From Bacteroides mediterraneensis (GTDB lineage Bacteria > Bacteroidota > Bacteroidia > Bacteroidales > Bacteroidaceae), in the NCBI RefSeq assembly GCF_016900355.1, contig NZ_JACJKA010000005.1, forward strand, positions 62,001 through 126,000: a DNA stretch of 64,000 nt, written 5' to 3'. A model generated the notes under the pieces. That model searched no databases and was not told where the DNA came from. It saw nothing but the letters and a program-made list of their open reading frames with translations. The translations under genes were made by a program, and so were the position numbers. Below, in pieces: positions 1-8,465 of this stretch (its first letter is position 1; each line of letters begins with the position of its first letter).

Positions 1-636
1 TTTGATTTCGGTGGATTCCGTATTTTCGGTTCTTCTCCCGAGACTCACTGCAAAATTGAAGATCGAAAAGCGACCATCGACCCGATTGCCGGTACTACTC
101 GCAGAAGCGGAGACAAGAAAACCGATGAAGCCTTGACCGAAGCTTTGCTGGCTGATCCGAAAGAAAATGCAGAACACGTGATGCTGGTCGATTTGGCTCG
201 CAACGATTTGAGCCGGAACTGCCACAATACGCACGTGGAATTCTACAAGCAACCGCAGTACTACAGTCACGTCATCCATCTGGTAAGCCGAGTAAGCGGT
301 ACCTTGGATGAAGGAGCCGACCCCATCAAGACGTTCATTGATACGTTCCCAGCCGGCACGCTAAGTGGAGCTCCAAAGGTGAAAGCCATGCAGCTGATTA
401 GTGAAATTGAACCGCACAACCGAGGTGCTTACGGAGGCTGCATCGGTTTCATCGGATTCAACGGCGACTTGAATCAAGCCATCACCATCCGCACCTTCGT
501 AAGCCGCAACAACGAACTCTGGTTCCAAGCTGGAGGCGGCATCGTAGCCAAGAGTAACGAGAACAATGAACTGCAAGAAGTAAACAACAAGCTGGGAGCC
601 TTGAAGAAAGCCATTCTCCTGGCCGAAAAAAGATAA
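1..636 (+). CDS. trpE: Anthranilate synthase component I, C-terminal part (5' truncated by window edge)
   Basis: Large subunit of anthranilate synthase, converting chorismate to anthranilate in the first committed step of tryptophan synthesis. The frame is open from base 1 and no start is visible, so about 211 C-terminal residues of a roughly 465-residue protein remain. The chorismate-binding core is recognisable in GSSPETH, DPIAGTTRR, LVDLARNDL, FPAGTLSGAPK and, near the end, AGGGIVAKS. It ends 6 nt before trpG, the partner amidotransferase subunit. An in-frame TTG at 133 is internal, because the conserved GSSPETH motif lies upstream of it. The family call is secure. Confidence 0.96.
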   Translation, partial: FDFGGFRIFGSSPETHCKIEDRKATIDPIAGTTRRSGDKKTDEALTEALLADPKENAEHVMLVDLARNDLSRNCHNTHVEFYKQPQYYSHVIHLVSRVSGTLDEGADPIKTFIDTFPAGTLSGAPKVKAMQLISEIEPHNRGAYGGCIGFIGFNGDLNQAITIRTFVSRNNELWFQAGGGIVAKSNENNELQEVNNKLGALKKAILLAEKR

Positions 637-642
637 CACCCT

Positions 643-1209
643 ATGAAAATTGTCATCATCGATAACTATGACTCATTTGTATACAACCTGAGTCACCTAC
701 TGAAAGAACTGGGAGCTGAGGTCACTGTAAAACGTAACGACCAATTCAAACTGGAAGAACTGGAAGAGTTCGACAAAATCCTTCTCTCCCCGGGACCTGG
801 TATTCCGGAAGAAGCCGGACTTCTGTTGGATGTCATCCGTACGTATGCCGGAAAGAAGCCCATTCTTGGTGTCTGCCTGGGCGAACAGGCCATCGGCGAA
901 GTGTATGGAGGCAAACTGACCAACCTGGATGAAGTGTTCCACGGCATACAGAGCCCCATCACCCTGACCACCCCGGATTATCTGTTTGAAGGACTTCCCT
1001 CACAGATCCAAGTCGGAAGATACCACTCCTGGGTAGTGGACCAAAAAGGACTTCCCGATTGTCTGGAAGTCACTGCGGTCAGCAAAGAAGGGTATATCAT
1101 GGCGCTCCGTCACAAGACACTCGATGTACGCGGCGTACAGTTCCATCCCGAATCCGTGCTGACTCCCGACGGAAAGCAAATACTGGCTAATTGGATACAG
1201 CACCAATAA
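643..1209 (+). CDS. trpG: Anthranilate synthase component II (glutamine amidotransferase)
   Basis: Class I glutamine amidotransferase, 188 residues, that supplies ammonia to TrpE. N-terminal KIVIIDNYDSFVYNL is the usual TrpG/PabA opening. The nucleophile is Cys78 in GVCLGEQAIG, and the other triad residues are His168 and Glu170 in QFHPES. The residue after LG in the Cys loop is Glu where enterobacterial TrpG has His (LGHQ). The close coupling to trpE and trpD supports TrpG, though such proteins can also serve PabB in folate synthesis. Confidence 0.95.
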   Translation: MKIVIIDNYDSFVYNLSHLLKELGAEVTVKRNDQFKLEELEEFDKILLSPGPGIPEEAGLLLDVIRTYAGKKPILGVCLGEQAIGEVYGGKLTNLDEVFHGIQSPITLTTPDYLFEGLPSQIQVGRYHSWVVDQKGLPDCLEVTAVSKEGYIMALRHKTLDVRGVQFHPESVLTPDGKQILANWIQHQ

Positions 1210-1258
1210 GCCTCTAAAAGAAACTCATTTTATAACTGATAAAATTTAGAAATACAAT

Positions 1259-2257
1259 ATGAAACAAATACTGAAACGGATATTCCACCACGAAGAGCTG
1301 ACCCGTGAAGAGGCCTGCTCATTGATGCACAAAATGACCAGTGGTGAAATGAACGAAGCCCAAACAGCTGCCTTGCTGGCGGCTTTTCAGATGCGGGGCG
1401 TTACGGTAGACGAACTGATTGGTTTCCGGGATGCCTTGCTGGAGGCCTGTGTCCCCATCGACCTGCATGAATTTCATCCGATTGACATCGTAGGAACCGG
1501 AGGAGACGGAAAAAACACCTTCAACATTTCTACCTGTGCCTGCTTTGTAGTGGCGGGAGCCGGCTATCGGGTAGCCAAACACGGCAACTATGGAGCGACC
1601 TCCGTAAGTGGAGCCAGCAACGTCATGGAACATTACGGAGTGAAGTTCACCAACAATCCGGACAAACTGAAACGCTCTATCGAACAGTGTGGCATGGCCT
1701 ATCTGCATGCACCCTTCTTCCATCCGGCCCTGAAAACCGTGGCTCCTGTCCGCAAAGCACTGGGCGTACGTACCTTGTTCAACTTGCTGGGGCCGCTGGT
1801 CAACCCTTGTCATCCGGCCTGCCAGCTGTTGGGAGTAGCCGACCTGCCGCAAATGCGACTTTACACCAACACACTTCAGAAGCTCGGCCTTCAGTTTGCG
1901 GTGGTCAACAACCTGGATGGATACGACGAAATTTCGCTGACCGACGAATTCAAGGTAATGACCAATCGCTACGAGACCATTTACCGTCCATCGGATTTGG
2001 GCTTCTCCATGGCCCGCCAAGAAGAACTTTACGGAGGAAAGACCCCGGAAGAGGCAGCCGCCATTTTCGACCGTGTACTTCACAATGAAGGCAGCAAGGC
2101 GCAGACCGATTGTGTACTGATCAATGCTTCCTTTGCCATCCAGGCCTTGGAACCGCAGAAGAAAATCGAAGAATGTGTCGCACTGGCCAAAGAATCGCTC
2201 GAAAGTGGAAAAGCACTGGCCACCCTGCAAAAATTCCTTACTCTCAACCAAGAATAA
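1259..2257 (+). CDS. trpD: Anthranilate phosphoribosyltransferase
   Basis: Transfers the phosphoribosyl group of PRPP to anthranilate. The 332-residue length is normal for stand-alone TrpD. Seen: the GTGGDGKNTFNIST phosphate-binding loop near residue 81, KHGNYGATSVSGASNVME, and RTLFNLLGPLVNP. It follows trpG after 49 nt and is separated from trpC by 3 nt, so it belongs to one transcription unit. TrpD is not fused to TrpG here, unlike in enterobacteria. Confidence 0.96.
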   Translation: MKQILKRIFHHEELTREEACSLMHKMTSGEMNEAQTAALLAAFQMRGVTVDELIGFRDALLEACVPIDLHEFHPIDIVGTGGDGKNTFNISTCACFVVAGAGYRVAKHGNYGATSVSGASNVMEHYGVKFTNNPDKLKRSIEQCGMAYLHAPFFHPALKTVAPVRKALGVRTLFNLLGPLVNPCHPACQLLGVADLPQMRLYTNTLQKLGLQFAVVNNLDGYDEISLTDEFKVMTNRYETIYRPSDLGFSMARQEELYGGKTPEEAAAIFDRVLHNEGSKAQTDCVLINASFAIQALEPQKKIEECVALAKESLESGKALATLQKFLTLNQE

Positions 2258-2260
2258 ATT

Positions 2261-3055
2261 ATGACTACTGATATTTTACAAACGATTGTCGCCCATAAGC
2301 GTATAGAAATAGCCCACCAGGAGGAAGCCGTATCTCGTGATTTCCTGATACGACAATTGGAAACGAATCCTCCTCGCCCGGCAAAGAGCCTGAAACAGTC
2401 ACTGGCTACCTCTCCAACCGGTATCATTGCTGAATTCAAGCGACGCTCTCCGTCCAAAGGGTGGATTGCCCCAGGAGCTGATCCAGCTATTATCGTTCCC
2501 GGATACGAACAGGCCGGAGCCTCTGGCATCTCTGTGCTGACCGACCAGGAGTTCTTTGGGGGGCGACTGAAGGATTTACAAACCATCCGCCCGTTGACCG
2601 AGCTGCCGATACTGCGAAAAGATTTCATCATCAGTCCTTACCAGCTTTATCAAGCCAAGGTTGCAGGAGCGGATGTGGTCCTGCTGATTGCCGCCGACCT
2701 GACCATAGAGGAATGTAAAGAACTGGGCAAACTGGCTCATCAGCTGGAAATGGAAGTCCTGCTGGAAATTCATTCCGAAAAAGAACTCGACTACGTGAAT
2801 GAATCTGTAGACTTGATTGGGGTGAACAACCGCAACTTAGGGACTTTCCATACAGACGTGGAGAATTCGTTCCGCCTGGCAGAAAAACTTCCCAAAGAAC
2901 TTTTATGGGTGTCCGAAAGCGGCATTTCACAGCCTGACACCCTCAAGCAACTGCGGGAAGCCGGATTCAGAGGGTTCCTGATGGGAGAAAGATTCATGAA
3001 AACGCCTTCTCCGGCACAGGCATTGTCAGATTTTATTCAAGCAGCTGCCTTATGA
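2261..3055 (+). CDS. trpC: Indole-3-glycerol phosphate synthase
   Basis: TIM-barrel enzyme that closes the indole ring from carboxyphenylamino-deoxyribulose phosphate. It has 264 residues, the size of a monofunctional TrpC. Signature AEFKRRSPSKGWI carries the catalytic lysines and phosphate site, with LRKDFI, EVLLEIH, VNNRNLGTF and SESGI following in the expected order. Its TGA overlaps the ATG of trpF (ATGA), a sign of translational coupling. Confidence 0.96.
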   Translation: MTTDILQTIVAHKRIEIAHQEEAVSRDFLIRQLETNPPRPAKSLKQSLATSPTGIIAEFKRRSPSKGWIAPGADPAIIVPGYEQAGASGISVLTDQEFFGGRLKDLQTIRPLTELPILRKDFIISPYQLYQAKVAGADVVLLIAADLTIEECKELGKLAHQLEMEVLLEIHSEKELDYVNESVDLIGVNNRNLGTFHTDVENSFRLAEKLPKELLWVSESGISQPDTLKQLREAGFRGFLMGERFMKTPSPAQALSDFIQAAAL

Positions 3056-3675
3056 TTGTCAAAGTTTGCGGAATGAGGGACGCGGAAAATATCCGTCAGG
3101 TAGAACAGACCGGGGCCGACTGGATGGGATTTATTGACTACGACCGTTCGCCACGTTATGTAAAAGGAGTACCGGAATACCTTCCGGCCTCCTTGCAAAA
3201 AGTGGGAGTGTTTGTCAATGCTTCCCTTCCACACATCCAGGAAAGAATCGCTGACTGGCGCTTGGATTTCGTACAACTCCACGGAAAGGAATCACCCGAT
3301 TTTTGCCAACAGCTTCGGCCTACAGGCGTAAAAGTCATCAAGGCATTTTCCTTGCACACTCCCGAAGACGTGCAGGCCACAGAAGAGTATGTTCCTTATT
3401 GTGACTATTTTCTCTTCGATACCCCTTGCAAGGAATACGGAGGCTCCGGAAAAACCTTCGACTGGGAACTGCTGACGCACTACCAAGGGTCCGTTCCGTT
3501 CCTGCTCAGTGGAGGATTGAACCCTACGAGTCTGGAAGCCCTGTCTGCCTTTCATCACCCTCAGTGGGCCGGCATTGACTTGAACAGTGGTTTTGAACAG
3601 GCTCCTGGTATAAAAGATGCCGCTTCTCTCTCCACTTTTATTCATTCATTCAAACAAAACAAGTACAACTTTTAA
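3052..3675 (+). CDS. trpF: Phosphoribosylanthranilate isomerase
   Basis: Catalyses the Amadori rearrangement of phosphoribosylanthranilate, the step between TrpD and TrpC. It has 207 residues and begins IVKVCGM with the catalytic Cys. Other marks are WMGFIDYDRSPRYV, QLHGKES, FDTPCKEYGGSGKTFDW with the catalytic Asp, LLSGGLNP and GIDLNSGFE. The start overlaps the trpC stop, and trpA begins 13 nt downstream. Confidence 0.95.
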   Translation: MIVKVCGMRDAENIRQVEQTGADWMGFIDYDRSPRYVKGVPEYLPASLQKVGVFVNASLPHIQERIADWRLDFVQLHGKESPDFCQQLRPTGVKVIKAFSLHTPEDVQATEEYVPYCDYFLFDTPCKEYGGSGKTFDWELLTHYQGSVPFLLSGGLNPTSLEALSAFHHPQWAGIDLNSGFEQAPGIKDAASLSTFIHSFKQNKYNF

Positions 3676-3688
3676 AAAATTAGCAACT

Positions 3689-4468
3689 ATGAACCGCATT
3701 GACCAATTATTCCATACACACAAAGACCATGTACTTTCCATTTATTTCTGTGCAGGCACTCCTACCTTGGAAGGAACTGTCGAAGTAATCCGTACCTTGG
3801 AACAGAAAGGGGTACAGATGATTGAAATCGGTATTCCGTTCAGCGACCCGATGGCCGATGGTCCCGTCATCCAGCACGCCGCCACTCAGGCCCTGCGCAA
3901 CGGCATGACCCTCCGTACCTTGTTCAGCCAGCTGGAGCATATCCGCCCGGAGGTACAGATGCCGCTGGTACTGATGGGTTACCTGAATCCCATCATGCAG
4001 TATGGTTTTGAGAACTTCTGCAAGAAATGCCAAGAGTGTGGCATCGACGGAGTCATCATTCCCGACCTGCCTTTCAAGGATTATATGAACGAATACCGTC
4101 CCGTAGCCGAGAAATACGGCCTCCACATGATTATGCTGATTACTCCGGAAACCAGCGAAGAACGTATCCGCCTGATTGATGAACATACCAACGGATTCAT
4201 CTACATGGTTTCTTCGGCTGCCGTGACAGGGGCACAGAAAGAATTCAACGCACAGAAACAAGCCTACTTCCAACGCATCGAACAGATGCATCTGCGGAAT
4301 CCGCGCATGATTGGTTTCGGCATCTCCAATAAGAATACTTATGAAGCAGCCGCAGCCCATGCAGCCGGATGCATCATCGGAAGTAAGTTTGTCACTCTGC
4401 TGGAAGAAGAAAAAGACCCAGGAAAAGCCATCGACAAACTGAAAGAAATGCTGAAAAAGGAAGAATAA
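3689..4468 (+). CDS. trpA: Tryptophan synthase alpha chain
   Basis: Cleaves indole-3-glycerol phosphate to indole and glyceraldehyde 3-phosphate. I chose ATG 3689 (MNRIDQLF) over an in-frame ATG at 3617, because 3617 lies inside trpF and would add 24 unrelated residues; the result, 259 residues, fits the family. Motifs: IEIGIPFSDPMADGPVIQ with the catalytic Glu/Asp, DGVIIPDLPF, MLITPETSEERI and VSSAAVTGAQ, then GFGISNK. It is the last gene of the operon. trpB is not seen and presumably lies left of trpE, as is common in Bacteroides. Confidence 0.95.
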   Translation: MNRIDQLFHTHKDHVLSIYFCAGTPTLEGTVEVIRTLEQKGVQMIEIGIPFSDPMADGPVIQHAATQALRNGMTLRTLFSQLEHIRPEVQMPLVLMGYLNPIMQYGFENFCKKCQECGIDGVIIPDLPFKDYMNEYRPVAEKYGLHMIMLITPETSEERIRLIDEHTNGFIYMVSSAAVTGAQKEFNAQKQAYFQRIEQMHLRNPRMIGFGISNKNTYEAAAAHAAGCIIGSKFVTLLEEEKDPGKAIDKLKEMLKKEE

Positions 4469-4523
4469 TTAATCATTCTGCTATTTTTAAGGGCTTATTC
4501 TTTCGGTTTCAGCATATTTTAGC

Positions 4524-4531
4524 TATCTTTG
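4524..4531 (+). promoter_or_regulatory. Probable -7 element of the asparaginase promoter
   Basis: TATCTTTG matches the Bacteroides sigma-ABfr -7 consensus TAnnTTTG and sits 23 nt before the ATG at 4555, after the end of the trp operon. A TTTC about 17 nt upstream could serve as the -33 box. Confidence 0.6.
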
Positions 4532-4554
4532 TGCCAAACTAAACGAAGAGCCAC

Positions 4555-5604
4555 ATGATAAAACCAGATTATCCTTCCGTACTGCTGATTTACACAGGGG
4601 GAACTATCGGTATGATTGAAAATCCGGAAACCGGTGCATTGGAAGCATTCAACTTCGACCAGCTACAAGAAAATGTGCCGGAACTGAAACGATTCAACTA
4701 TCGTATTTCCTCCTATCAGTTCAACCCTCCCATCGATTCCTCAGATATGGAACCGGCATTGTGGGCCAAACTGGTCAAGATTATCCAGTACAACTACGAC
4801 AATTTTGACGGCTTCGTCATTCTGCATGGAACTGACACCATGGCGTATACCGCCTCTGCCCTGAGCTTTATGTTAGAGAACCTCAGCAAACCGGTGATTC
4901 TTACCGGCAGTCAGCTGCCCATCGGAGTCTTACGTACAGACGGGAAGGAAAACCTGATTACTTCTATCGAAATAGCAGCCGCCAAACATCCTGACGGAAC
5001 AGCCGTAGTGCCGGAGGTTTGTATCTTTTTTGAAAACCTCCTGCTCCGCGGCAACCGTACCACAAAAATCAATGCGGAAAACTTCAACGCCTTCCGCTCC
5101 TATAACTACCCTCCATTGGCCACCGCCGGAATCCATATCAAATATGAATACAACCGCATCCGAAAGGTAGACCCGAATTTACCCATGCACCCTCATTACG
5201 TATTTGATACCAATGTGATTATCCTGACTCTTTTCCCGGGTATCCAGGAAAACATGGTACGTACCGTACTCAATACTCCCGGCTTGAAAGCAGTCATATT
5301 GAAGACCTACGGTTCGGGAAATGCTCCACAAAAGCCTTGGTTTATCCGGCTGCTGTCGGAAGCTACATCCAAAGGAATCGTCATCGTAAACATCTCCCAA
5401 TGCCAGACCGGTATGGTCGAAATGGCACGTTATGAAACCGGACTTCATCTGCTGGATGCTGGAGTCATCAGCGGTTATGATGCAACGGTAGAAAGTGTAT
5501 TGACCAAACTAATGTTCTTGCTTGGACACAAGCTCAGCCCCAGGGAAATACGCATTGAAATGAGCCGTTCTATTGCCGGAGAGTTCACCAAGCCCACACT
5601 GTAA
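4555..5604 (+). CDS. ansA: Type I L-asparaginase
   Basis: Hydrolyses L-asparagine to aspartate and ammonia. The 349-residue chain has the two threonine signatures of the family: TGGTIG with Thr14 near the N-terminus, and HGTDTM with Thr93 and Asp94, plus a conserved Lys131 in TDGKEN. There is no signal peptide, so it should be cytoplasmic (type I, AnsA-like). It appears to be a single-gene unit with its own promoter. The next gene is on the same strand but about 100 nt away. Confidence 0.9.
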   Translation: MIKPDYPSVLLIYTGGTIGMIENPETGALEAFNFDQLQENVPELKRFNYRISSYQFNPPIDSSDMEPALWAKLVKIIQYNYDNFDGFVILHGTDTMAYTASALSFMLENLSKPVILTGSQLPIGVLRTDGKENLITSIEIAAAKHPDGTAVVPEVCIFFENLLLRGNRTTKINAENFNAFRSYNYPPLATAGIHIKYEYNRIRKVDPNLPMHPHYVFDTNVIILTLFPGIQENMVRTVLNTPGLKAVILKTYGSGNAPQKPWFIRLLSEATSKGIVIVNISQCQTGMVEMARYETGLHLLDAGVISGYDATVESVLTKLMFLLGHKLSPREIRIEMSRSIAGEFTKPTL

Positions 5605-5648
5605 CCCAAATGTAACATCTATTTCATAAGGACGAAACAAGAAAGGGG

Positions 5649-5656
5649 CATCTTTG
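5649..5656 (+). promoter_or_regulatory. Possible -7 element before the response regulator
   Basis: CATCTTTG differs from TAnnTTTG at the first base only and lies 48 nt before the start codon. It is the best candidate in the 99-nt gap after the asparaginase gene. Confidence 0.35.
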
Positions 5657-5703
5657 TCACGAAAACTAAATCATATAGAATTTTGTATTAACTTTAATAG
5701 AAA

Positions 5704-6396
5704 ATGCACATGAACGATTATCGGATTTTAGTCGTAGACGATGAAGAAGACCTGTGCGAGATTCTCAAGTTCAATCTCGAAATGGAAGGTTATACGGTAG
5801 ATACTGCCAACTCTGCAGAAGAAGCGTTGAAACTGGATCTTCCATGCTACAATTTAATCCTGCTGGACGTGATGATGGGCGAAATATCCGGTTTCAAGAT
5901 GGCCAGCATGATGAAAAAAAATAAAGATACGGAAAACATACCTATCATTTTCATTACGGCCAAAGATACGGAAAACGATACACTGACAGGATTCAACCTG
6001 GGAGCTGACGACTATATATCCAAACCTTTCTCCCTGCGTGAAGTTATCATGCGGGTAAAGGCGGTATTACGCCGTACGGGAGGAGTACAGACACAGGTAC
6101 CGGACCAGCTCACTTATAAAGGTCTGGTGGTCAATATACCCAAGAAAAAGGTCACCATCAATAATGAAGAAGTTTCACTGACCAAAAAAGAATTCGAAAT
6201 ACTCCTGTTGCTGCTGCAAAACCAGGGAAGAGTATTCTCACGCGAGGACATTCTGGCCAAAGTATGGCATGACGAAGTGTACGTACTCGACCGTACTATC
6301 GATGTCAACATCACCCGCCTCCGCAAAAAAATTGGTGAATACGGACAATATATCGTAACCCGATTGGGCTATGGTTACTGTTTTGAATGTGAATAA
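5704..6396 (+). CDS. OmpR/PhoB-family response regulator
   Basis: DNA-binding response regulator of 230 residues. The receiver domain (about 5-125) has acidic pair Asp12/Asp13, phospho-acceptor Asp55 in LLDVMMG, Thr in FITAKD and Lys in SKPF. A winged-helix effector domain (about 135-230) follows, with LTKKEFEILLLLLQN and the DRTIDVNITRLRKKIG recognition region. A second ATG two codons in (5710) is an equally good start. It is followed after 17 nt by its probable histidine kinase. The arrangement resembles PhoB/PhoR, but the stimulus cannot be read from sequence. Confidence 0.92.
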   Translation: MHMNDYRILVVDDEEDLCEILKFNLEMEGYTVDTANSAEEALKLDLPCYNLILLDVMMGEISGFKMASMMKKNKDTENIPIIFITAKDTENDTLTGFNLGADDYISKPFSLREVIMRVKAVLRRTGGVQTQVPDQLTYKGLVVNIPKKKVTINNEEVSLTKKEFEILLLLLQNQGRVFSREDILAKVWHDEVYVLDRTIDVNITRLRKKIGEYGQYIVTRLGYGYCFECE

Positions 6397-6413
6397 ATGA
6401 AGGCTGCACGACC

Positions 6414-8201
6414 ATGACAAAATTCTATTATCGCATTCTTCCGTTCAGTCAGCGGTTGTTCTTTTCTGTCATCTTCCTGTTCTTGGCCTATGCGGTATGT
6501 TTCATGCTCTTCCAATACAAACGCGAAAAAGCCTACAAAATAGAACTGCTGAACACCCAATTACAGAACTACAACAACCAGTTGTGTGACTTTATAGGCG
6601 AACATCATGGATTCAACCCCGACTCCATGCAGCGTTATGTGACCACTCACATGATGCCCAATCTGCGTGTGACGTTGATTGAACCTTCCGGTAAAGTTAT
6701 CTATGACAATACCAACCCACATTGGGATAAATTTGCCAATCATTCTTCCCGCAAAGAAGTACAAGATGCCCTGATGTATGGAAGCGGCTATTCTATCAGC
6801 CGACAGTCAGAAAGCATTCAAGGGGAAGAATATTTTTATTCGACACGTTATTTCCCCCCCTATCGTCTCATCATACGGTCAGCCCTTCCCTATAACCTGA
6901 GTTTGGCAGAACATCTGCAAGCAGATTCCGGCTACCTGTGGTTTGCCCTTATCATCTGCCTGGTGCTGATTTTTATCTTCTACCGTTTCACCCGGAAGTT
7001 AGGAAAGTCCATCACCAAACTGCAGCAGTTTGCCATGAAGGCCGACCGCAATGAGCCGATTGACATGGATATCCTGCAAACTTTCCCTAAAAACGAACTG
7101 GGAGAGATTTCACAGCACATCATCAAGATATACAAACGTCTGCACCGTGCCAAAGAAGCGCTTTACATTGAACGTGAGAAGCTGATTTCTCACCTCCAGA
7201 CCTCCCATGAAGGACTCGGGGTATTCACCAAGGAGCGGAAGGAGATTCTGGTCAATAACCTGTTCACACAATACATCAACAATATCTCAGACCGGAACCT
7301 TCGTTCTACCAATGAAATCTTCGACATCCCGGAACTGAAACCTATCACAGAATTTCTGAACCGGAACGAAGGCAACCCTAACAAAGAAGAGAAACGCTAT
7401 TCCTTGCATATCAACAAGAATGCGCGCAGCTTCACGCTCGAATGTATCATCTTTCAAGATATGTCGTTCGAAATATCCATCATCGACGTCACTCAGGAAG
7501 AAGAACAGGCGCGTTTGAAACGCCAGCTGACCCAGAACATCGCCCATGAACTGAAAACACCCGTCAGCAGTATTCAAGGATATCTGGAAACCATCATCAA
7601 CAATCCAAATATTCCACAAGAGAATGTCCGCACCTTCCTGGAAAGAAGCTATGCGCAAAGCAACCGACTGACCTTCCTGTTACGGGATATTTCCGTACTG
7701 ACCCGCATGGACGAAGCACCGGAAATGGTAGAAAAAGAATCGGTCAACCTCAGCAAGATTGTAGAAAACATATTGAATGAGGTGACTTTGGGACTAGAAG
7801 AGAAACACATCACCGTGGTCAACAAACTTCCGCCAAACATCACCCTGACCGGAAGCAGTTCCTTACTTTATTCCATCTTCCGAAACCTGATTGACAATGC
7901 AATCGCCTACGCAGGAACGAACATACAAATCACAATCAAGTGTTTCCGCGAAGACGAGAAATTCTATTACTTCAGCTTCTCGGATACAGGTGTTGGTGTA
8001 CCCGAAGAGCACCTGAACCGCTTGTTCGAACGCTTCTACCGAGTGGACAAAGGACGGTCGCGGAAATTAGGAGGCACAGGATTGGGACTGGCCATCGTCA
8101 AGAATGCCGTTCTTTTCCACGGAGGCACCATCTTTGCCAAGAACATGCCGACCGGCGGACTGGAATTTGTCTTCACGTTACAGAAAGCAAAACAAGGATA
8201 A
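6414..8201 (+). CDS. Sensor histidine kinase (PhoR-like)
   Basis: Membrane sensor kinase of 595 residues, partner of the upstream regulator. TM1 is about residues 9-28. A periplasmic sensor region of about 145 residues follows, then TM2 at about 175-195 (WFALIICLVLIFIFY). A HAMP/linker and PAS-like segment lead to the dimerisation helix with phospho-acceptor His378 in NIAHELKTP. The ATP-binding domain shows the N box (NLIDNAIAYAG), G1 (DTGVGVP), F box (FERFYRVD) and G2 (GGTGLGLAIVK). All kinase motifs are intact. It ends facing the oppositely oriented beta-barrel gene across a repeat array. Confidence 0.93.
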   Translation: MTKFYYRILPFSQRLFFSVIFLFLAYAVCFMLFQYKREKAYKIELLNTQLQNYNNQLCDFIGEHHGFNPDSMQRYVTTHMMPNLRVTLIEPSGKVIYDNTNPHWDKFANHSSRKEVQDALMYGSGYSISRQSESIQGEEYFYSTRYFPPYRLIIRSALPYNLSLAEHLQADSGYLWFALIICLVLIFIFYRFTRKLGKSITKLQQFAMKADRNEPIDMDILQTFPKNELGEISQHIIKIYKRLHRAKEALYIEREKLISHLQTSHEGLGVFTKERKEILVNNLFTQYINNISDRNLRSTNEIFDIPELKPITEFLNRNEGNPNKEEKRYSLHINKNARSFTLECIIFQDMSFEISIIDVTQEEEQARLKRQLTQNIAHELKTPVSSIQGYLETIINNPNIPQENVRTFLERSYAQSNRLTFLLRDISVLTRMDEAPEMVEKESVNLSKIVENILNEVTLGLEEKHITVVNKLPPNITLTGSSSLLYSIFRNLIDNAIAYAGTNIQITIKCFREDEKFYYFSFSDTGVGVPEEHLNRLFERFYRVDKGRSRKLGGTGLGLAIVKNAVLFHGGTIFAKNMPTGGLEFVFTLQKAKQG

Positions 8202-8264
8202 GGCACTTCAGGCAAGACATTCTGTACTCATTAAGAACTGAAGCTGCCATTCTTCCCCTCAATG

Positions 8265-8354
8265 CCAGTACTTCCTTGGAAGTACTGGAGTACTCCCCTG
8301 AAAGTACTACAGTACTCCTTTGACAGTACTGAAGTACTTCCTTGGCAGTACTGA
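8265..8354. repeat. Array of four 22-nt tandem units built on AGTACT (array 1)
   Basis: Four consecutive 22-nt units (8267-8288, 8289-8310, 8311-8332, 8333-8354) follow the pattern AGTACT-N8-AGTACT-N2, giving eight AGTACT palindromes in 88 nt. The N8 part is also conserved, roughly (T/C)CC(T/C)TG(G/A)N. Unit 1 with the two bases before it forms a perfect inverted repeat, CCAGTACTTCC / GGAAGTACTGG, with a 2-nt spacer. It lies between convergent genes (histidine kinase and beta-barrel receptor). Arrays at 23324 and 36450 share the period but not the word. Confidence 0.9.
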
Positions 8355-8403
8355 GAAAAGACTTTTTTCCTGATTTAACCAGACTATCTCTCAATTGATA
8401 AAC

Positions 8404-8444
8404 TGGGAATCTTTCGGCATATTGCCGCCGGGTTCTCCCTTTTT
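8404..8444 (+). terminator. Possible terminator between convergent genes
   Basis: An imperfect hairpin (outer GGGAA with TTCTCCC, inner CGGC/GCCG around ATATT) is followed by TTTTT on the plus strand. It would end transcripts from the histidine kinase after they pass the repeat array. The stem is irregular. Confidence 0.35.
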
Positions 8445-8465
8445 AGTAAAGCAATTCTCTTAATC

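Noticed and set aside
1210-1258. Possible attenuator or internal promoter between trpG and trpD
   Set aside because: Only 49 nt, with no hairpin, Trp-codon leader or TAnnTTTG box.
1319-2251. 310-codon open frame antisense to trpD
   Set aside because: It mirrors a well-supported trpD gene, has no start context, no recognisable motif, and is explained by the codon bias of the sense gene.
5704-8201. Two-component pair considered as RprY/RprX
   Set aside because: The receiver start differs from the RprY sequence I recall, and the sensor is longer. PhoB/PhoR-like is the safer description; no symbol given.
8265-8354. Repeat array 1 read as a CRISPR array
   Set aside because: Units are 22 nt with no spacers, and no cas genes are in the window. 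The same holds for the arrays at 23324 and 36450.
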